Source: Parachlorella kessleri (lineage: Eukaryota > Chlorophyta > Trebouxiophyceae > Chlorellales > Chlorellaceae). Taken from it: 64,000 bases of DNA. The notes beneath the pieces were generated by a model. The model had not been told where the DNA came from. It did no database searches and saw only the letters and a list, made by a program, of their open reading frames with translations. This document shows, one piece after another, positions 24,193 to 35,700 of the stretch (positions within the stretch are counted from its first letter, which is position 1; every line of letters starts with the position of its first letter). The stretch lies in the NCBI GenBank assembly GCA_001598975.1, contig BBXU01000961.1, positions 29,389 to 93,388 of the forward strand, in the 5' to 3' direction. A program made the position numbers and the translations under genes.

Positions 24193-26060
24193 GGTAGGCC
24201 CCAAGTAGGTAGTACCGAGCTGCCCAAGCACGCCGCCGTCCTATAGACACGGCTCCTTGCTGACCTAGTTGCTATCCAGGGGACGACAAGTGCGGCTACG
24301 TGGGCCTGTCAGGAGCGACCAACTAGTACCAAGCGCGCTATCCATCCGCCTCGCTCCGCAAGCGTGTAGCCGTACCTACAAAGCTATGAACCCAAATTCT
24401 ATAATTATCTGATCTCCAGCATGGCTGCTGTCAACTTCAGCCCCTTGAAGTATCAGGTTCGGTATCTGGGCCTTGGACCATGCCTTGGACTATGGCTTGA
24501 CAGGAATGTTGTGCGATGAAGGGGGGCCATGGTGGGACAGCTCATCTAGGCGTGTGCACTCTGGCTTGCCAAAAGTTGCATTGCTCCTGTATTGTGCTGT
24601 TCCTCAGGCCTGACAGTGGAAGGTTGCTACCAGCAAAGAGGTTGTAGCCATGGACCTTTAACAGGTTTGTCATGACCTGGGTGGTGCTGGGACATGGAGT
24701 TGAGTCTGCTCCTCCTCTGCACTCTCTTTAATTCCTACCCTCCATGTCCACTGGTTGGGCGGGTTTTGGGAGTTTCCCATCTGACACTTATGCACCCCAG
24801 CCCCACAGCGCCCCCCAGGGTGCGGCTGGGCTGCGAGGCTAGCGGGCCTTGTGATGAGGATGCGCTGGCCTGCTGGCAGCGCTGGAGTGGTGAATGCCAT
24901 AAAATCGGTCACCTTTAGTGCGTCCATCCTAGCTGGGTTGCAATACCCAAGGTTATTCCAGTGTGGTGGGGACTCAGTGGTTCAGCCTGCAGCAAACGAT
25001 AGTGACTGGCTGCCTAGCAGCCTGGTTGAGAGTGTGATTATGGGTGGGGCAAGATTCTGACGGCCCTCACCCGCAAGGGTCGTGAAGCTGTAAGTCAAAG
25101 TTAGAATAGACTAGGTTCGACTAGCGAAGAGGGCATGCACTGCATGGCTACCCCACGACGGAGGACGACGGGATGTACACCCAAAGAAAGCCTAGCCACT
25201 GCATACAGAACACTTCTAACAGGACAAAATCAACACTGTAGACACAAAGCAGCAGAAAGCTGCCTGAGAGCTAGGGGTACACCTAGGGAGGAACCAGTAT
25301 GGCTCAGGTTTGTGAGGTGCACCAGTGAGCGATGGGCCTGGCCCTGGCCGTAATATAAACCCAGGCTGCACGGCTGGGGGGCACCGGCAGCATGTGCACT
25401 GCACTGCACTAAGGGCCATCTTGATACAGGGTCTGGCAGGACGGGAGCTGCAATAGGACTTTCCAAAAACATCACAGCAGCCGCACAGATGCCAGGGCAG
25501 GTTGGCAGGGTTGCTAAGCGCAAGAGGTGGCTTCCCTCGCCCATCGCGGAGTACCAGCCTCTGAGAACACAGTCTGAGGCCCAGCGACTGCTGCGGCGCT
25601 TGCCAGAACCCTGAGGGGCACACAGGTGTGCCTCCAAATCTATGCACCACGCCTACCTTGGATTGCCAGAACGCCGTGCTGCGTCTGATTGGAACAACTT
25701 GCCTTGCATGATAGGCTCACTTGTCTCGGAACTGAGCGTCAAGCCCACAACCGGGTGCCCAACCAGTGACGCCCTTGCAGTTACGGAGTCAACGTGGCTG
25801 GCAGAAGTACGGCTATTTGACGCAATTCCTGAGTTAGGTATTTGCACAAGTAAAGACAGTGCAGGAGGATATGGAGGAGAGGCTTACAGTTCAATCTCAA
25901 TGTTTAGAAACCCAACATCTCAAACTGGCCAAAAGTACTCCAAACTGTCGTCAGCGCCTTCATGTGTAGATGCCGCTCCCGCCACCGGCTATCCCTTGAT
26001 GAAAGCCTCGCCATCAGCCCCCCAGACCGCCTTCCGCCGTGCTCGTAGTGGCTGATCAAC
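24193..26060. other. Divergent intergenic region between the permease and the plastid E2 gene
   Basis: About 1.87 kb must hold both promoters. Open frames at 24694-24918, 25216-25650 and 25642-26055 have no recognisable protein features and no phase-matched neighbours, so I treat them as chance. No TATA box or repeat stands out. Confidence 0.45.
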
Positions 26061-29000
26061 ATGAACACGACTCTGGGCCTCTCCCTCAAGCCCAATGTGG
26101 CTCTCGCCAGGCCCCAGAAGGCCAGGCCCAGCCGATCGCTTAGGATGGCACCGGTGGCCAAAGTGACGGACCTGTTCATGCCGGTACGTGGTGGAGCTCG
26201 TTTACAGCTTCGGATGAGGGTCGTGTTTGCCCGCTGATGGGACGGCATCAGTGGGTTCCTAGCCTTGCTGTCGCTGTCCTGGCTGCAGGCGCTCTCCTCT
26301 ACTATGACCGAGGGTAAGTACAAGGCCTCCCCTATCGGTTGGACTGCGCGTCAGGCACAATGCGAACCGTCCTTCCACAATTGCGCGAGGAGGCGTGCCA
26401 GATTGTCAGGCGCATTGCACCACCCCTTGGCTTATTCTGTGTGCAACTGCCTCACTGATGAGCCATTGAGGGTCCTGATCAGCGCTGCAGGGTTGCACTT
26501 GACCTGGGCAGTGCTCAACTGACGGTGCATGCCTTGCTCCTTGGACTAAAGTTATCATAACGTTTGCAGGCAAAATTGTGTCTTGGCTAAAGCAGCCGGG
26601 CGACAAGGTGAAGAAGGGCGAGAGCGTGGTGGTTGTGGAGAGCGACAAGGCCGACATGGATGTGGAGTCCTTCAGCGAGGGCATCCTGGCCGCTATCGTG
26701 GTGCCAGAGGGGGGCGTGGCCACAGTCGGCTCAGCAATTGCGTACGTGGCTGAGAACGAGGCTGACCTCGCGGAGGCCAAGGCCAAAGCAGGTGACTGCT
26801 CTGCCTGGTACCAGCTTCGGGGGAGGCATTGGCATTTTGTAAAGGCAAGTGAACCCCTGGCTGACTGTGAGGTGGCAGGCCTCGGCTGACTTGGTGGCCA
26901 GAAGCGCAAACTTGCCGCTGCAGCTAACAAAGTTGGTCGGCCCAGCCAAGGTTAGTCCTAAATCTTCCGTGGTTCAGGTTCCGGCAGCAATGGTGCCGCT
27001 GCGCCAGCGCCAGTTGCGGCCGCTGCGCCAGCACCCGCTCCTGCTGCTGAAGCCGCGCCTGCCCCGGCTCCGGCCGCAGCCGCCCCAGCTCCTGCTGCCC
27101 CGGCTCCGGCCCCCGCTGCTGCACCGGCACCTGCCCCCGTGGCAGCTGCTCCACAGCCCAGGGCTGATGGCAGGTAAGCGGTCCGGGCTGCAGGAGGGAG
27201 TTCATTGTGGTGCCCGCTTACTCTGCATGTGTGGTCCGTGATTGACAGTTGTGTGAGGGATGAGCTGCTGCATAGTCCAAGCCGCTCCATTATGAGTGGT
27301 TGCTGCATTATGCCCGTGCTATTGGATTTCCCGGTCGCCTCACCTAGGTGAACCCCGCCTACGACCAATGGAAAGAGGGATGGTGGCTCGCTCAATGTCT
27401 GTAGGGTCATCGCTACGCCCTATGCAAAGAAGCTGGCCAAGGACCTGGGGGTGGATCTGGCAACAGTGGCAGGCACCGGCCCCGCCGGCCGAATCACCGC
27501 GGCCGATGTAGAGGCAGCCAAGGCACATGGCGGCGCTGCCGCCCCAGCGGCCGCTGCCGCTGCACCGGCTCCTTCCCCAGCGGCACCAGCGGCCGAGAAG
27601 GCAGCCCCTGCTGCCCCCGCCCCTGCTGCTGCTGCGCCTGAGAAGGTGGCCGTCTCTGACCTGCGCGGCACGACCACGCCCTTCAACACGCTGCAGGCAG
27701 CTGTGGCGCGCAACATGATCGAGTCAAAGAAGGTAAGGCGGTGCTGTGGGGCTTGAGCATTGATGGTTACCAAGCGCACCTGATGGAAGGCAAGTTTTGC
27801 ACCTGGCCCGCATGGCATGCAACCTATGCTGACCACCTTCTGTAGGCTGTAACTCAGCTGGTCCTGTAGCAGATGGGCTGGAGGTTCTTCAAGCTAGAGT
27901 ATGGCCACGGATGGGCGAAGGTATCATTTTGTTGACCCGAGGTGTGCATCGCTGAGCATGGCTATCGCAGACCGAGCCAGTTTGATGTGTGCTGCCAGCC
28001 TGCCTCCACCCCAGGTCCCGGAGTTCCAGGTCAGCATGACCATCACCACCAACAAGTTCGATGCGCTGTACCAGCGCCTCAAGCCCAAGGGCGTGACGAT
28101 GACGGCACTGCTGGCCAAGGCCTGCGGTGTGGCCCTGGCCTCCCACCCCATCCTGTATGCCTGTGAGTGGGTGTATCCGATTATGTCTTGGCTGCGACCT
28201 TGGTGGGTTTATATTGCGGCGTGGGTTGCGCTTGCTGGTAGAGGAGCAGTGGCGAGCAAAGCTGCTAGGAAGGGCTTGCTCTTGGGAGTGCCAGCTGCAG
28301 CGTATAAACTCATTGATGAGGGTTGACCGTTCTGGGTCAATGCGGGCTGGGCAAACAGCCGAGTCACTGTTTGCTCCAGCCAAAGGCTCGGCTGACATAG
28401 AGGCAATGGTAGCAAAGCATCAACACACTGCCCTGGCTTCCTTTCTTGCAACTTCGCATAGCTTCTCTTCCTTCCTTTACCAACCCCACTGAGTGCTCCT
28501 ATTCTGCAGCCTGCACTCCCGACGGCAGCGGCGTGACATACAATGAGAGCATCAACATCGCCACCGCGGTGGCCATGCCTGATGGTGGGCTCATTACCCC
28601 CGTGCTGAAGAATGCTGACAGCACTGACATTTACACAATGTCTCGGAACTGGGCCGACTTGGTGAGTGTCTGTGAGAGCTCTGAAGAGAGTGCGCAGCAC
28701 CACTGGGGTGGTAAGGGATGGGGGTGGCTTGCTGCTGTGCCTTTAGCGAGGCTGGGGTGCATTCTCAGCCCCGCGAGTGACTGGACCCTTGGCACATGAA
28801 GTTTGCTTTTAGTGGAGTCCTTCAGGCAGCACACAAGAATGAGTCGTGTGCTTTTCACACACCATAGTTGCGACGTCCTCAGATCTTCCTTGCATATCAG
28901 GTCCCCCTGCCAACATATTTTTCTTTCCCGTGCAGGTCAAGCGCGCCCGTGGCAAGCAGCTCAAACCTGATGAGTACACCACCGGCACCTTCACCATCTC

Positions 29001-29865
29001 CAACCTGGGCATGTATGGCGTGGAGTCTTTCACAGCCATTCTGCCGGCAGGTGCGTCTATGCTTCTGTGAACAGTGTTTTTTTTGTAAGCTTTGCTTGGA
29101 ACGTATGTCCTGGAGGTTTGGTGGCTGGGATTGCTCATTGTAGGGCAGAGGCAGCCACTGTGGACGGGTTGGCCTGCACTTTCTAGGTGGCCCCTGCCAT
29201 ATATCTATCCTGCGGTACACCACGTCAGTCAGTTATTCTTACATTTGGTTTGCCAGCGTAGCAGCAGCAGGGCCTGGGCAGCCAGGATGTGGTTGATGCA
29301 CTGTGCTCGCAGGCTCTGCTGCCATCCTGGCTATTGGCGGCAGCCAGCCGGTGGTGACCGCTGATGCTAACGGCCGCATTGGTGTGGAGAAGCAGATGCG
29401 TGTCAACATCACTGCAGACCACCGCATTGTGTATGGAGCGCAGGCTGCAGGTGCGTTGAGGGTAACCCAGGTTGTGTGGTGCTGTATGTGTCGGGCTTGG
29501 CCTACGATGCAAGTGTGGTGCTTGCCCTTGGTTTAGCGAGGACAGGGAGGGTGGTTCGGAGGCTGTTGTGCAGGTTGTCCTGCCGGCCTTCTGACCATCG
29601 TGCATGCGAACCTAATATTGCGTAAGGATGGCATATTAGTGTGGACTGTTGCTAACTTGACTTGTGAGTCAGCTGCTGCTGGGGACCGGTCTAGCTGTCG
29701 TAGTCAATTGACTTGATTTGCCCTTAGCACAAATAGGAGACGAGGAAGAAGACTTTCGCTGGGTGTTCGACCCTCGCTCATGCGTTTTCACCTCCCCTTT
29801 TGCCTGCAGAGTTCCTTCAAACGCTCAAGGCTGTCATCGAGAGCCCCGACCAGCTGGTATTCTAA
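26061..29865 (+). CDS. DLA2: Plastid pyruvate dehydrogenase E2 (dihydrolipoamide acetyltransferase)
   Basis: E2 core of the plastid pyruvate dehydrogenase complex: transfers acetyl groups from lipoamide to CoA, feeding fatty-acid synthesis. Exons close perfectly in phase: 26061-26183, 26289-26313, 26570-26791, 26978-27173, 27405-27732, 28015-28162, 28510-28661, 28936-29050, 29313-29450 and 29810-29865. Residues 1-30 are a Ser/Arg/Ala-rich plastid transit peptide. One lipoyl domain follows ([16 protein letters not shown], lipoyl-Lys in [10 protein letters not shown]), then an Ala-Pro linker, then the E3-binding domain ([28 protein letters not shown]). After a second Ala-Pro linker comes the catalytic domain, ending [13 protein letters not shown]...SPDQLVF. 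The single lipoyl domain and the Y-G form of the active-site motif (mitochondrial E2s have DG) fit plant plastid E2. The Chlamydomonas orthologue DLA2 is also reported to bind psbA mRNA; nothing here tests that. Total about 490 residues. Confidence 0.95.
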
Positions 29866-31156
29866 GCTGGAGGAGCTGTCGCGACGCTGCTAGTAGTTAT
29901 AGCAGGGGCTTAAATGTCATGGGACGCTCAAGCACTTGCACTGTGCTATTGATGAACTGCGGACGTTTGCCGCCCCTACCTGGCGGGACAGGGAGGCCGT
30001 GCAGGCGGCTTCTGTGAGAGTTGGTTGGGGCAAGACGACTTCCTGTGCTCGAGTCTTGCTAAGTTTGTGGGGTTGCTAAGCTGAAGAAGGTCGCCTTGCC
30101 AGGCCCAGCTGGTCTTGCTGGGTCAGTATGGTTTGTGTCACGACGAGGAGTGGGTTTTAATGCTGTTGGCCTGCACGTTTGTGAGGCTGGGATGTGCTGC
30201 TGCTGTGGAAGGGGTGTGGCATCTGGCTAAGGTTAGCCCCTGGGCTCATCGGTGGGTCGCATGCCTGGATGTGGAGCAGCTATGGGACCCTTCAGTGTGT
30301 ATTCCGTTCAGCAACACGTTATTACAGCACCTGGTTACCTCTCGATGTATTTTGACTTCTTACTCTCAGCTCGTCTTGCCTGCTATCATCCCCGCGTCCG
30401 GCAAGCGGCAAAGCCTGTTTTAGGAACGGTGCGGTTGAGCTTCAGTTGGGCTACGGGTGTGAATTTCATTCTTTACTGTACTGAACATTTGGCACTGCTT
30501 CACCTGGTAAAAGAAACTGTGTGGAGCACATAACAATAGTATGGCCCTGGGTGGCTCCACTCGCATATGGTTAAGAGCCTTCACAGTTGGTAATAATGCA
30601 AGCCAGCATATGTCCTCTCCCAGTGGCCTTAGCTGTTCTCGGGGAGAGAACTACTGGATCAGCATTCAGGCAAGACTCAGGCACATTCTGCACCCAGCCC
30701 TGTCAGCCCAGCTTAACTCACTCCCTGTTCGCACTACCTGCCACCCATACTAATATGAGGCTGGGCTTCCCTGGCGCTGTACAACACTCAAGCACGCATC
30801 TCCTGCCTCAGCTTTCATACAGCTTGGTCCAATCATCTCCACATTCGGGCAGAAGCCGGGCAGGGACAGGATAGCAGGGCTAGCATGCTCTGCATGCTGA
30901 CTCCAAGCTGGCAGCCCAAGGGAGCAAAGAAAACGGAGCAAGGGTTCGAAGTCCTTGCTTAGCTGGGAAAGGGGCCTTGGAGGGTTGCACATGTTGTCTC
31001 AAAGACCCTGCAGCTCAGGCAAAACTCAAAACTCCCGTAGGGGGCTTGGACTTCGAGTTGGCGCAGCTCGTACTGTTTCCTTCAGTGATCCTTATAAATA
31101 CATCACGTAGAAACCACCCTCCTGGCCTCCAGCGTGCTGGCTGGTCCTTGGCCGAC
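29866..31156. other. Interval after the plastid E2 gene
   Basis: 3' untranslated sequence of the E2 gene, then non-coding DNA. The open frame at 30252-30533 has no recognisable features. One copy of the dispersed repeat sits at 30621-30756. Confidence 0.45.
30621..30756 (+). repeat. Single full-looking copy of the dispersed repeat
   Basis: Shares with the array at 10705-11062 the ordered words CAGTGGCCTTA, GGGGAGAGA, ACTACTGG, AGGCACATTCTGCA, CAGCCC(T/C)GTCAG, CTGTTCGCACTACCTGCC and ACCCAT-CTAATA. Being intergenic and single, it is a useful reference for the unit (about 135 bases). Confidence 0.7.
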
Positions 31157-31713
31157 ATGGCGAAGCGCCCTCGGGACCAAGGAGCTGAGGTGGGACCGTC
31201 TACCTTGCTTGACAGGGACATTCCAAGTGTATATTGTTGGGCCAGATAGCCGGATGTCACCTCTGTCCCTCACAGGCTTGTTGTGACTTCTGCAGTTGGA
31301 CGATGCAGTGACCCGTCTACAGCGGCAGCGTTTGTCAGAGCCAGAGGTGGGCGATAGCACTGACAGGCAGTCTGTTAACACAGAAGAAAGCGGCAGAGTG
31401 CAGGCTTGCTTTTGGCGGATTATTGAGAGTGGCTGGCCGTGTGCAGAACTGCTGTGGCAACCTCGCCACACATCCACCACTGGACAGCAGTACGCAGCCG
31501 GCGGGAGCGGACCCCCTCCAACCGATCAACCACCCAGCTGGGAATAATCATGCTGGCAACCTGGGACCCTGCAAGCCGCATGTCCAGCATGCAGCAGGCG
31601 ACCTGCAAGATGGAGCAGTTTACTGGGAGAGCTACGAGCAGGCAGCACTGTCGCTGCGGCAGCTCCACTTTGAACGGATTCAACGACACGGTGGAGTCAT
31701 GCCACCCAGCTAG
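31157..31713 (+). CDS. Possible small hypothetical protein, about 116 residues
   Basis: ATG at 31157 opens MAKRPRDQGAE, ending at a GT donor (31157-31189). Exon 31296-31346 continues in phase 0 with LDDAVTRLQRQRLSEPE. Exon 31447-31713, also phase 0 and after a GTGCAG acceptor, runs to TAG and includes the helical stretch YWESYEQAALSLRQLHFERI. A simpler two-exon reading stays open from 31296 to a stop at 31547 (about 94 residues), so the last exon is uncertain. The basic start with a possible nuclear signal and two amphipathic Gln/Arg/Leu helices suggest a small nuclear or adaptor protein, but I recognise no family. Same strand as the plastid E2 gene, convergent with the ABC transporter. Confidence 0.4.
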
Positions 31714-32722
31714 CGCTACGCTCAAAGCATTAGCATGTGACTTGGAATTCTAGAGAGTGGGCATAGCGTTACTTGCAGCGGGACAGGAGCAGGGACTGCC
31801 ATGCTGTTATAAGGTAAGGGACTTCCGACAATGCTACAGGACCAAGAGCTGCCAGCAATATAGGCAGGTTTAGGATAGGTGGAAGTTAGACTTCCATGCC
31901 ATAGCATATGTTGTTATTAGCAGGGATGGCAGGTAGTGCAAACAGGAAGTGAGAGCTGGGCTGGACTGACAGGTTGTGTACCTTTGTATTACTATGACTT
32001 GAGGTTGTATACTAGATGCATACTTCTTTGATGGTGTCGAAACTCAACAACATGATGCGGAGAAGCGCAAGTGCTGGCATGCAAGTTTTGCCAGTTGCGA
32101 GATTGTTGCATATTTGGCAAGAGAGGTTTGGCAGTCAGTAACGCAGTCCGTACCACTATAGTTGAGATACCCGCATCATGCTAGAAGGGATGATGCACTT
32201 GCAGGCATGTTGCCAGCTGGTGAGATGAGAGCGTGGGAAAGCAGTGGTTGAACATCAAGGAACATCCCTAGGCAAGCATACTAGCACATTCATGGGTTTG
32301 AGCATCACGCACAATCAGTCAACAGTCCAGGGTACGGCTACTCATGAAGGCTTATCGGCATTCCCACAACTGCATCAACACCGACAACCAAAGGTCTTGT
32401 GGGTACCTTGAGGTTGCTAGCAGCATAGCATGGAACCGAGCCGCAATGCTATTATGAAACAGCCACCTCTTAGTGGCCTAAGGTTGCTTGCACGTCCCCA
32501 CGCAACCTAGGTGCAAGAGGCACCATTGTGTTATCAACAAAATCCAACAAGCAAGACTCATTGAGAAACAATATGATCAAGTGGTATGTCAGAAGCAGGC
32601 AAGACAGACAGTGCAATACCGCAACCAGACTGCGCACAATCCCGCACAAAATGAACCAGTGCAATCAAGACATGACTTTCCAGCATGCGTCCGCTTCCCA
32701 TCCAGCCCACCCTGAGTTGGGC
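31714..32722. other. Interval downstream of the small protein and the ABC transporter
   Basis: Convergent 3' region, about 1 kb, comparatively AT-rich around 31980-32700. Apart from the inverted repeat copy at 31911-31978 I see nothing. Confidence 0.4.
31911..31978 (-). repeat. Inverted copy of the dispersed repeat
   Basis: On the minus strand it reads CTGTCAGTCCAGCCCAG, a short spacer, CTGTTTGCACTACCTGCC, ATCCCTGCTAATA. That order matches 30621-30756. Only the 3' half of the unit is present. Confidence 0.65.
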
Positions 32723-35700
32723 TCAGCGCCGCTGCCACTTCACAAACCTCAGCGCCATGAATGCAGTCGCAAACCACATGCCCGAGAACGCGCAGAGGAT
32801 GAGCACGATCCAGCCCTTGAACTCGGTCTTGTAGCCCCAGTAGTGGCGCACAAACTGCGCAACAGTTATGGGGGGCTCGTAGCCCTCCAAGGGGCGGTCC
32901 ACATCCCCAAACTCCTCCACCACCAGCCCGTACAGGGTGTACGAGATCGGGTTAATCCAGTACAGCTGCAGGAAGCACAGGGAGGGCAGGCGCTCAGCTT
33001 GGCAGCGGTGCTGGACCTGCCTAAACAAGCTCCGGCCAGACACGCAACACGCAAGATGTTTCAACCTGGCTGGATGCATGGCAAGTGTGCTCAGGCAATC
33101 CTGACACCTTACATTGCAAACGTTCCGCCTTGTATTCATACGCCCATGATGTGTCTGTGCATGCTGCACAAAACTAGGCACGCAGGGAGGGCTGATCCTC
33201 GAAGGCTGCAAAGGACTACGCGGCAGCCACTCACCCATATCCAGCCGGACCCTATAGCGGTTTGGACCTTGTAGAAGCCACAGAAGAGGTCCCACACGCC
33301 GAAGATGAAGGAGGTGAAGGCGTTGGCAATGATGAGGGATGGCGTGATGTGCACGCTTTGGATGCCAAAGTAGGTCCAGTTGCACAGCGTCAGGATCTGG
33401 AGCACCAGGAATAATGCAGGCGATGTAATAAACCGACAAGGATACCCTCAGGAGCCCTCAGCATGCACAGCGCTGACTACCAGCACAAGTTATCCTGGAG
33501 CAGCCGGAAGACGGCTTGCATGCGGTAGAGACCTGCAGATGCCACTCACCATGATGAGCAGGAACCAGAAGAACTTGCCGGCAAGTTTGTCGAAGCCAAC
33601 CATCCTGCAACAAAGCCAACAAGACTTACGCGGGGGTGGGCACAGCAGGGCCGCCACAGGGCCTTCCCCACCCACGGTGAGCATGCCACCTCAGCAAGAC
33701 ATGCGATTCCAGGGGACGCAACCACCTATGGACGGGACGCCCGGAAATCAATAAGTGACGCTAACCACGGATTCTGCCACCGCATGGTCAGAGCTACTCA
33801 CCAGTAGACGAGGAGCGAGTAGGCGATGCCTTGCAGAATCAGGCAAGGCAGCTCCACCAGGAACTCCCCAATGATGTAAGGCAGCACCGAGTAGGTGCCT
33901 GCAGACTGCTCCCGGTAAAAGACCGACCTGCACACATGGCGATGCCATGCGGGTCACAGATGCAATCATACACCATGGCACATCGCCTTCGAGGGGGTGG
34001 GTTTGCACTATACGCTTGTTCACACCCAGAGAGTCTTCGGCCCAGTATCGGTGCACCCATGTACTACCAGCACCGGGAGCTATGGGGCAGGTATCACCAG
34101 CTCCTGTACCCGCTCACCTGCGCAGCGATATGATGGACTGGATGCACCTGCAGCAGGCACCAGGGCTTGTGTCGGCCATGAGCAACCCTAGCTCTACAAA
34201 TCGTCTCACGACTGGCACTCAGCACACCCTGATGATGGCCCAGGCTTAGCAAATGGAGTATGCGTAGACAGGCAACAGCAGGCACTGACTGGGTAGGCTG
34301 GCCTAAGCACCACCGGCAGGCACCGGCAAGTCAGAATCTGTTTGGCTATACCTGCCAGCGCCTAGGCTTACCCGTTAGCCTAGCTCAGCATGCATCAGCA
34401 CGCAAAGCGGGCGCTGACAGGAGGAGGGCTTACATGGCGTTCAGGATGCCCAGGAACATGACAGAGGAGTACTGCACGCCTATCACGTTGTAGACGCCGT
34501 TGAAGTTGTTGGTGTCGTCGCCCTGGCCGTCGCTGACGGTGCCAAACAGGATGCCGATGAGCAGCGTGATGATCACCCGCATGGTGTTGTACTCAGTCAG
34601 ACGCCCGTACTGCTGGAAGTTGCGGCGCAGCAGCTCCTTAGTCTGCATGCAGTTTGGGGGGGGGCAAGGGTGGAGTCTAGCCTACCAGCATACTACCCCC
34701 TGGCACTGCTGCTGAGTTGCCCGATACCAGGGGCCAAGGATGTGTACTGACAACAACCTAGGAACAGCATGTGTACGTAACCCAGGGCCCAGTGTGCGGG
34801 TGTCTCCTAGGTCATCGATACAATCAAGGTGCGGCTGGTGAAAGTCGCTGCCCCTGGTACACGCGGGCGGGCTGCAAAGCGCAGCATGACACAACTGCAG
34901 GTCCGCCAGCAAGCAACAACTCCACGCATGCACCGGGGACTACCGGCGAGCATGCACTGCCTGGCACAGTGCACACCGGTAGGGACGCATATAGCAACGG
35001 CGCGCCCCTATACGCCGTCAGAGTACCCCTCCACGCTGCTGGCAAGCGCAATTTCCCCCACCCAGGAGCACTGCCCTGGCGTCACCTGAGTCAGCATGGA
35101 GGCTGGTGCCAGCTCCCCCAGATCAAGATCTTCAACCCCAGGGGCGGGCGCGGTGGACGCCTGCACATGCTGCGCGATGGACCCACACAGCGGGCTGGCG
35201 GCGTACAGCCGGGCGAAATTTATGCCCCGCTCCGCCTCCGCAGCGGGGGAGCTGACCTCCAGCATGTAGTCAGCAGGGTTCTGCCTGCAGGGCGGGCACA
35301 GGCACAAGGTGTGCATCCATGTCCCAGTCTTCTGAAACAGTTTTTAAGGAATTCATGGTCTTGTTGTTGGTCAGATTGATTGATGTTTGTATGCGCCACT
35401 GGCTCATGCCTTCACAAGCTGCTGACGCACTAACCCCTTTCAGCAGCATTGACTGCGCACGCCAGGCCCATGCGTGGTGTATTGGGCTGCATAACACTAA
35501 AGAGGGCGTGCCTGCTAGCCTTTGCCTGCGGAAATGGGCGTGCAAGTGTTAGGGCAGTGCAGCCGGTTTGAAAAAGGTGTGTCACGACACCTACCCGCGC
35601 TTGTAAGGTGGCACACCAGCGATGGCCTCAAAGTAGGCGATAAGGTTGGCAGACCCTGGGCCCAGTGGTCCCGAGAAGATGACCTCTCCACCACGTTTCA

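Noticed and set aside
25642..26055. 137-codon open frame just before the plastid E2 gene
   Set aside because: No recognisable features; a similar frame is open on the opposite strand; it lies in the expected promoter region.
30252..30533. 93-codon frame in the interval after the plastid E2 gene
   Set aside because: No start context, family or splice partners; composition unremarkable.
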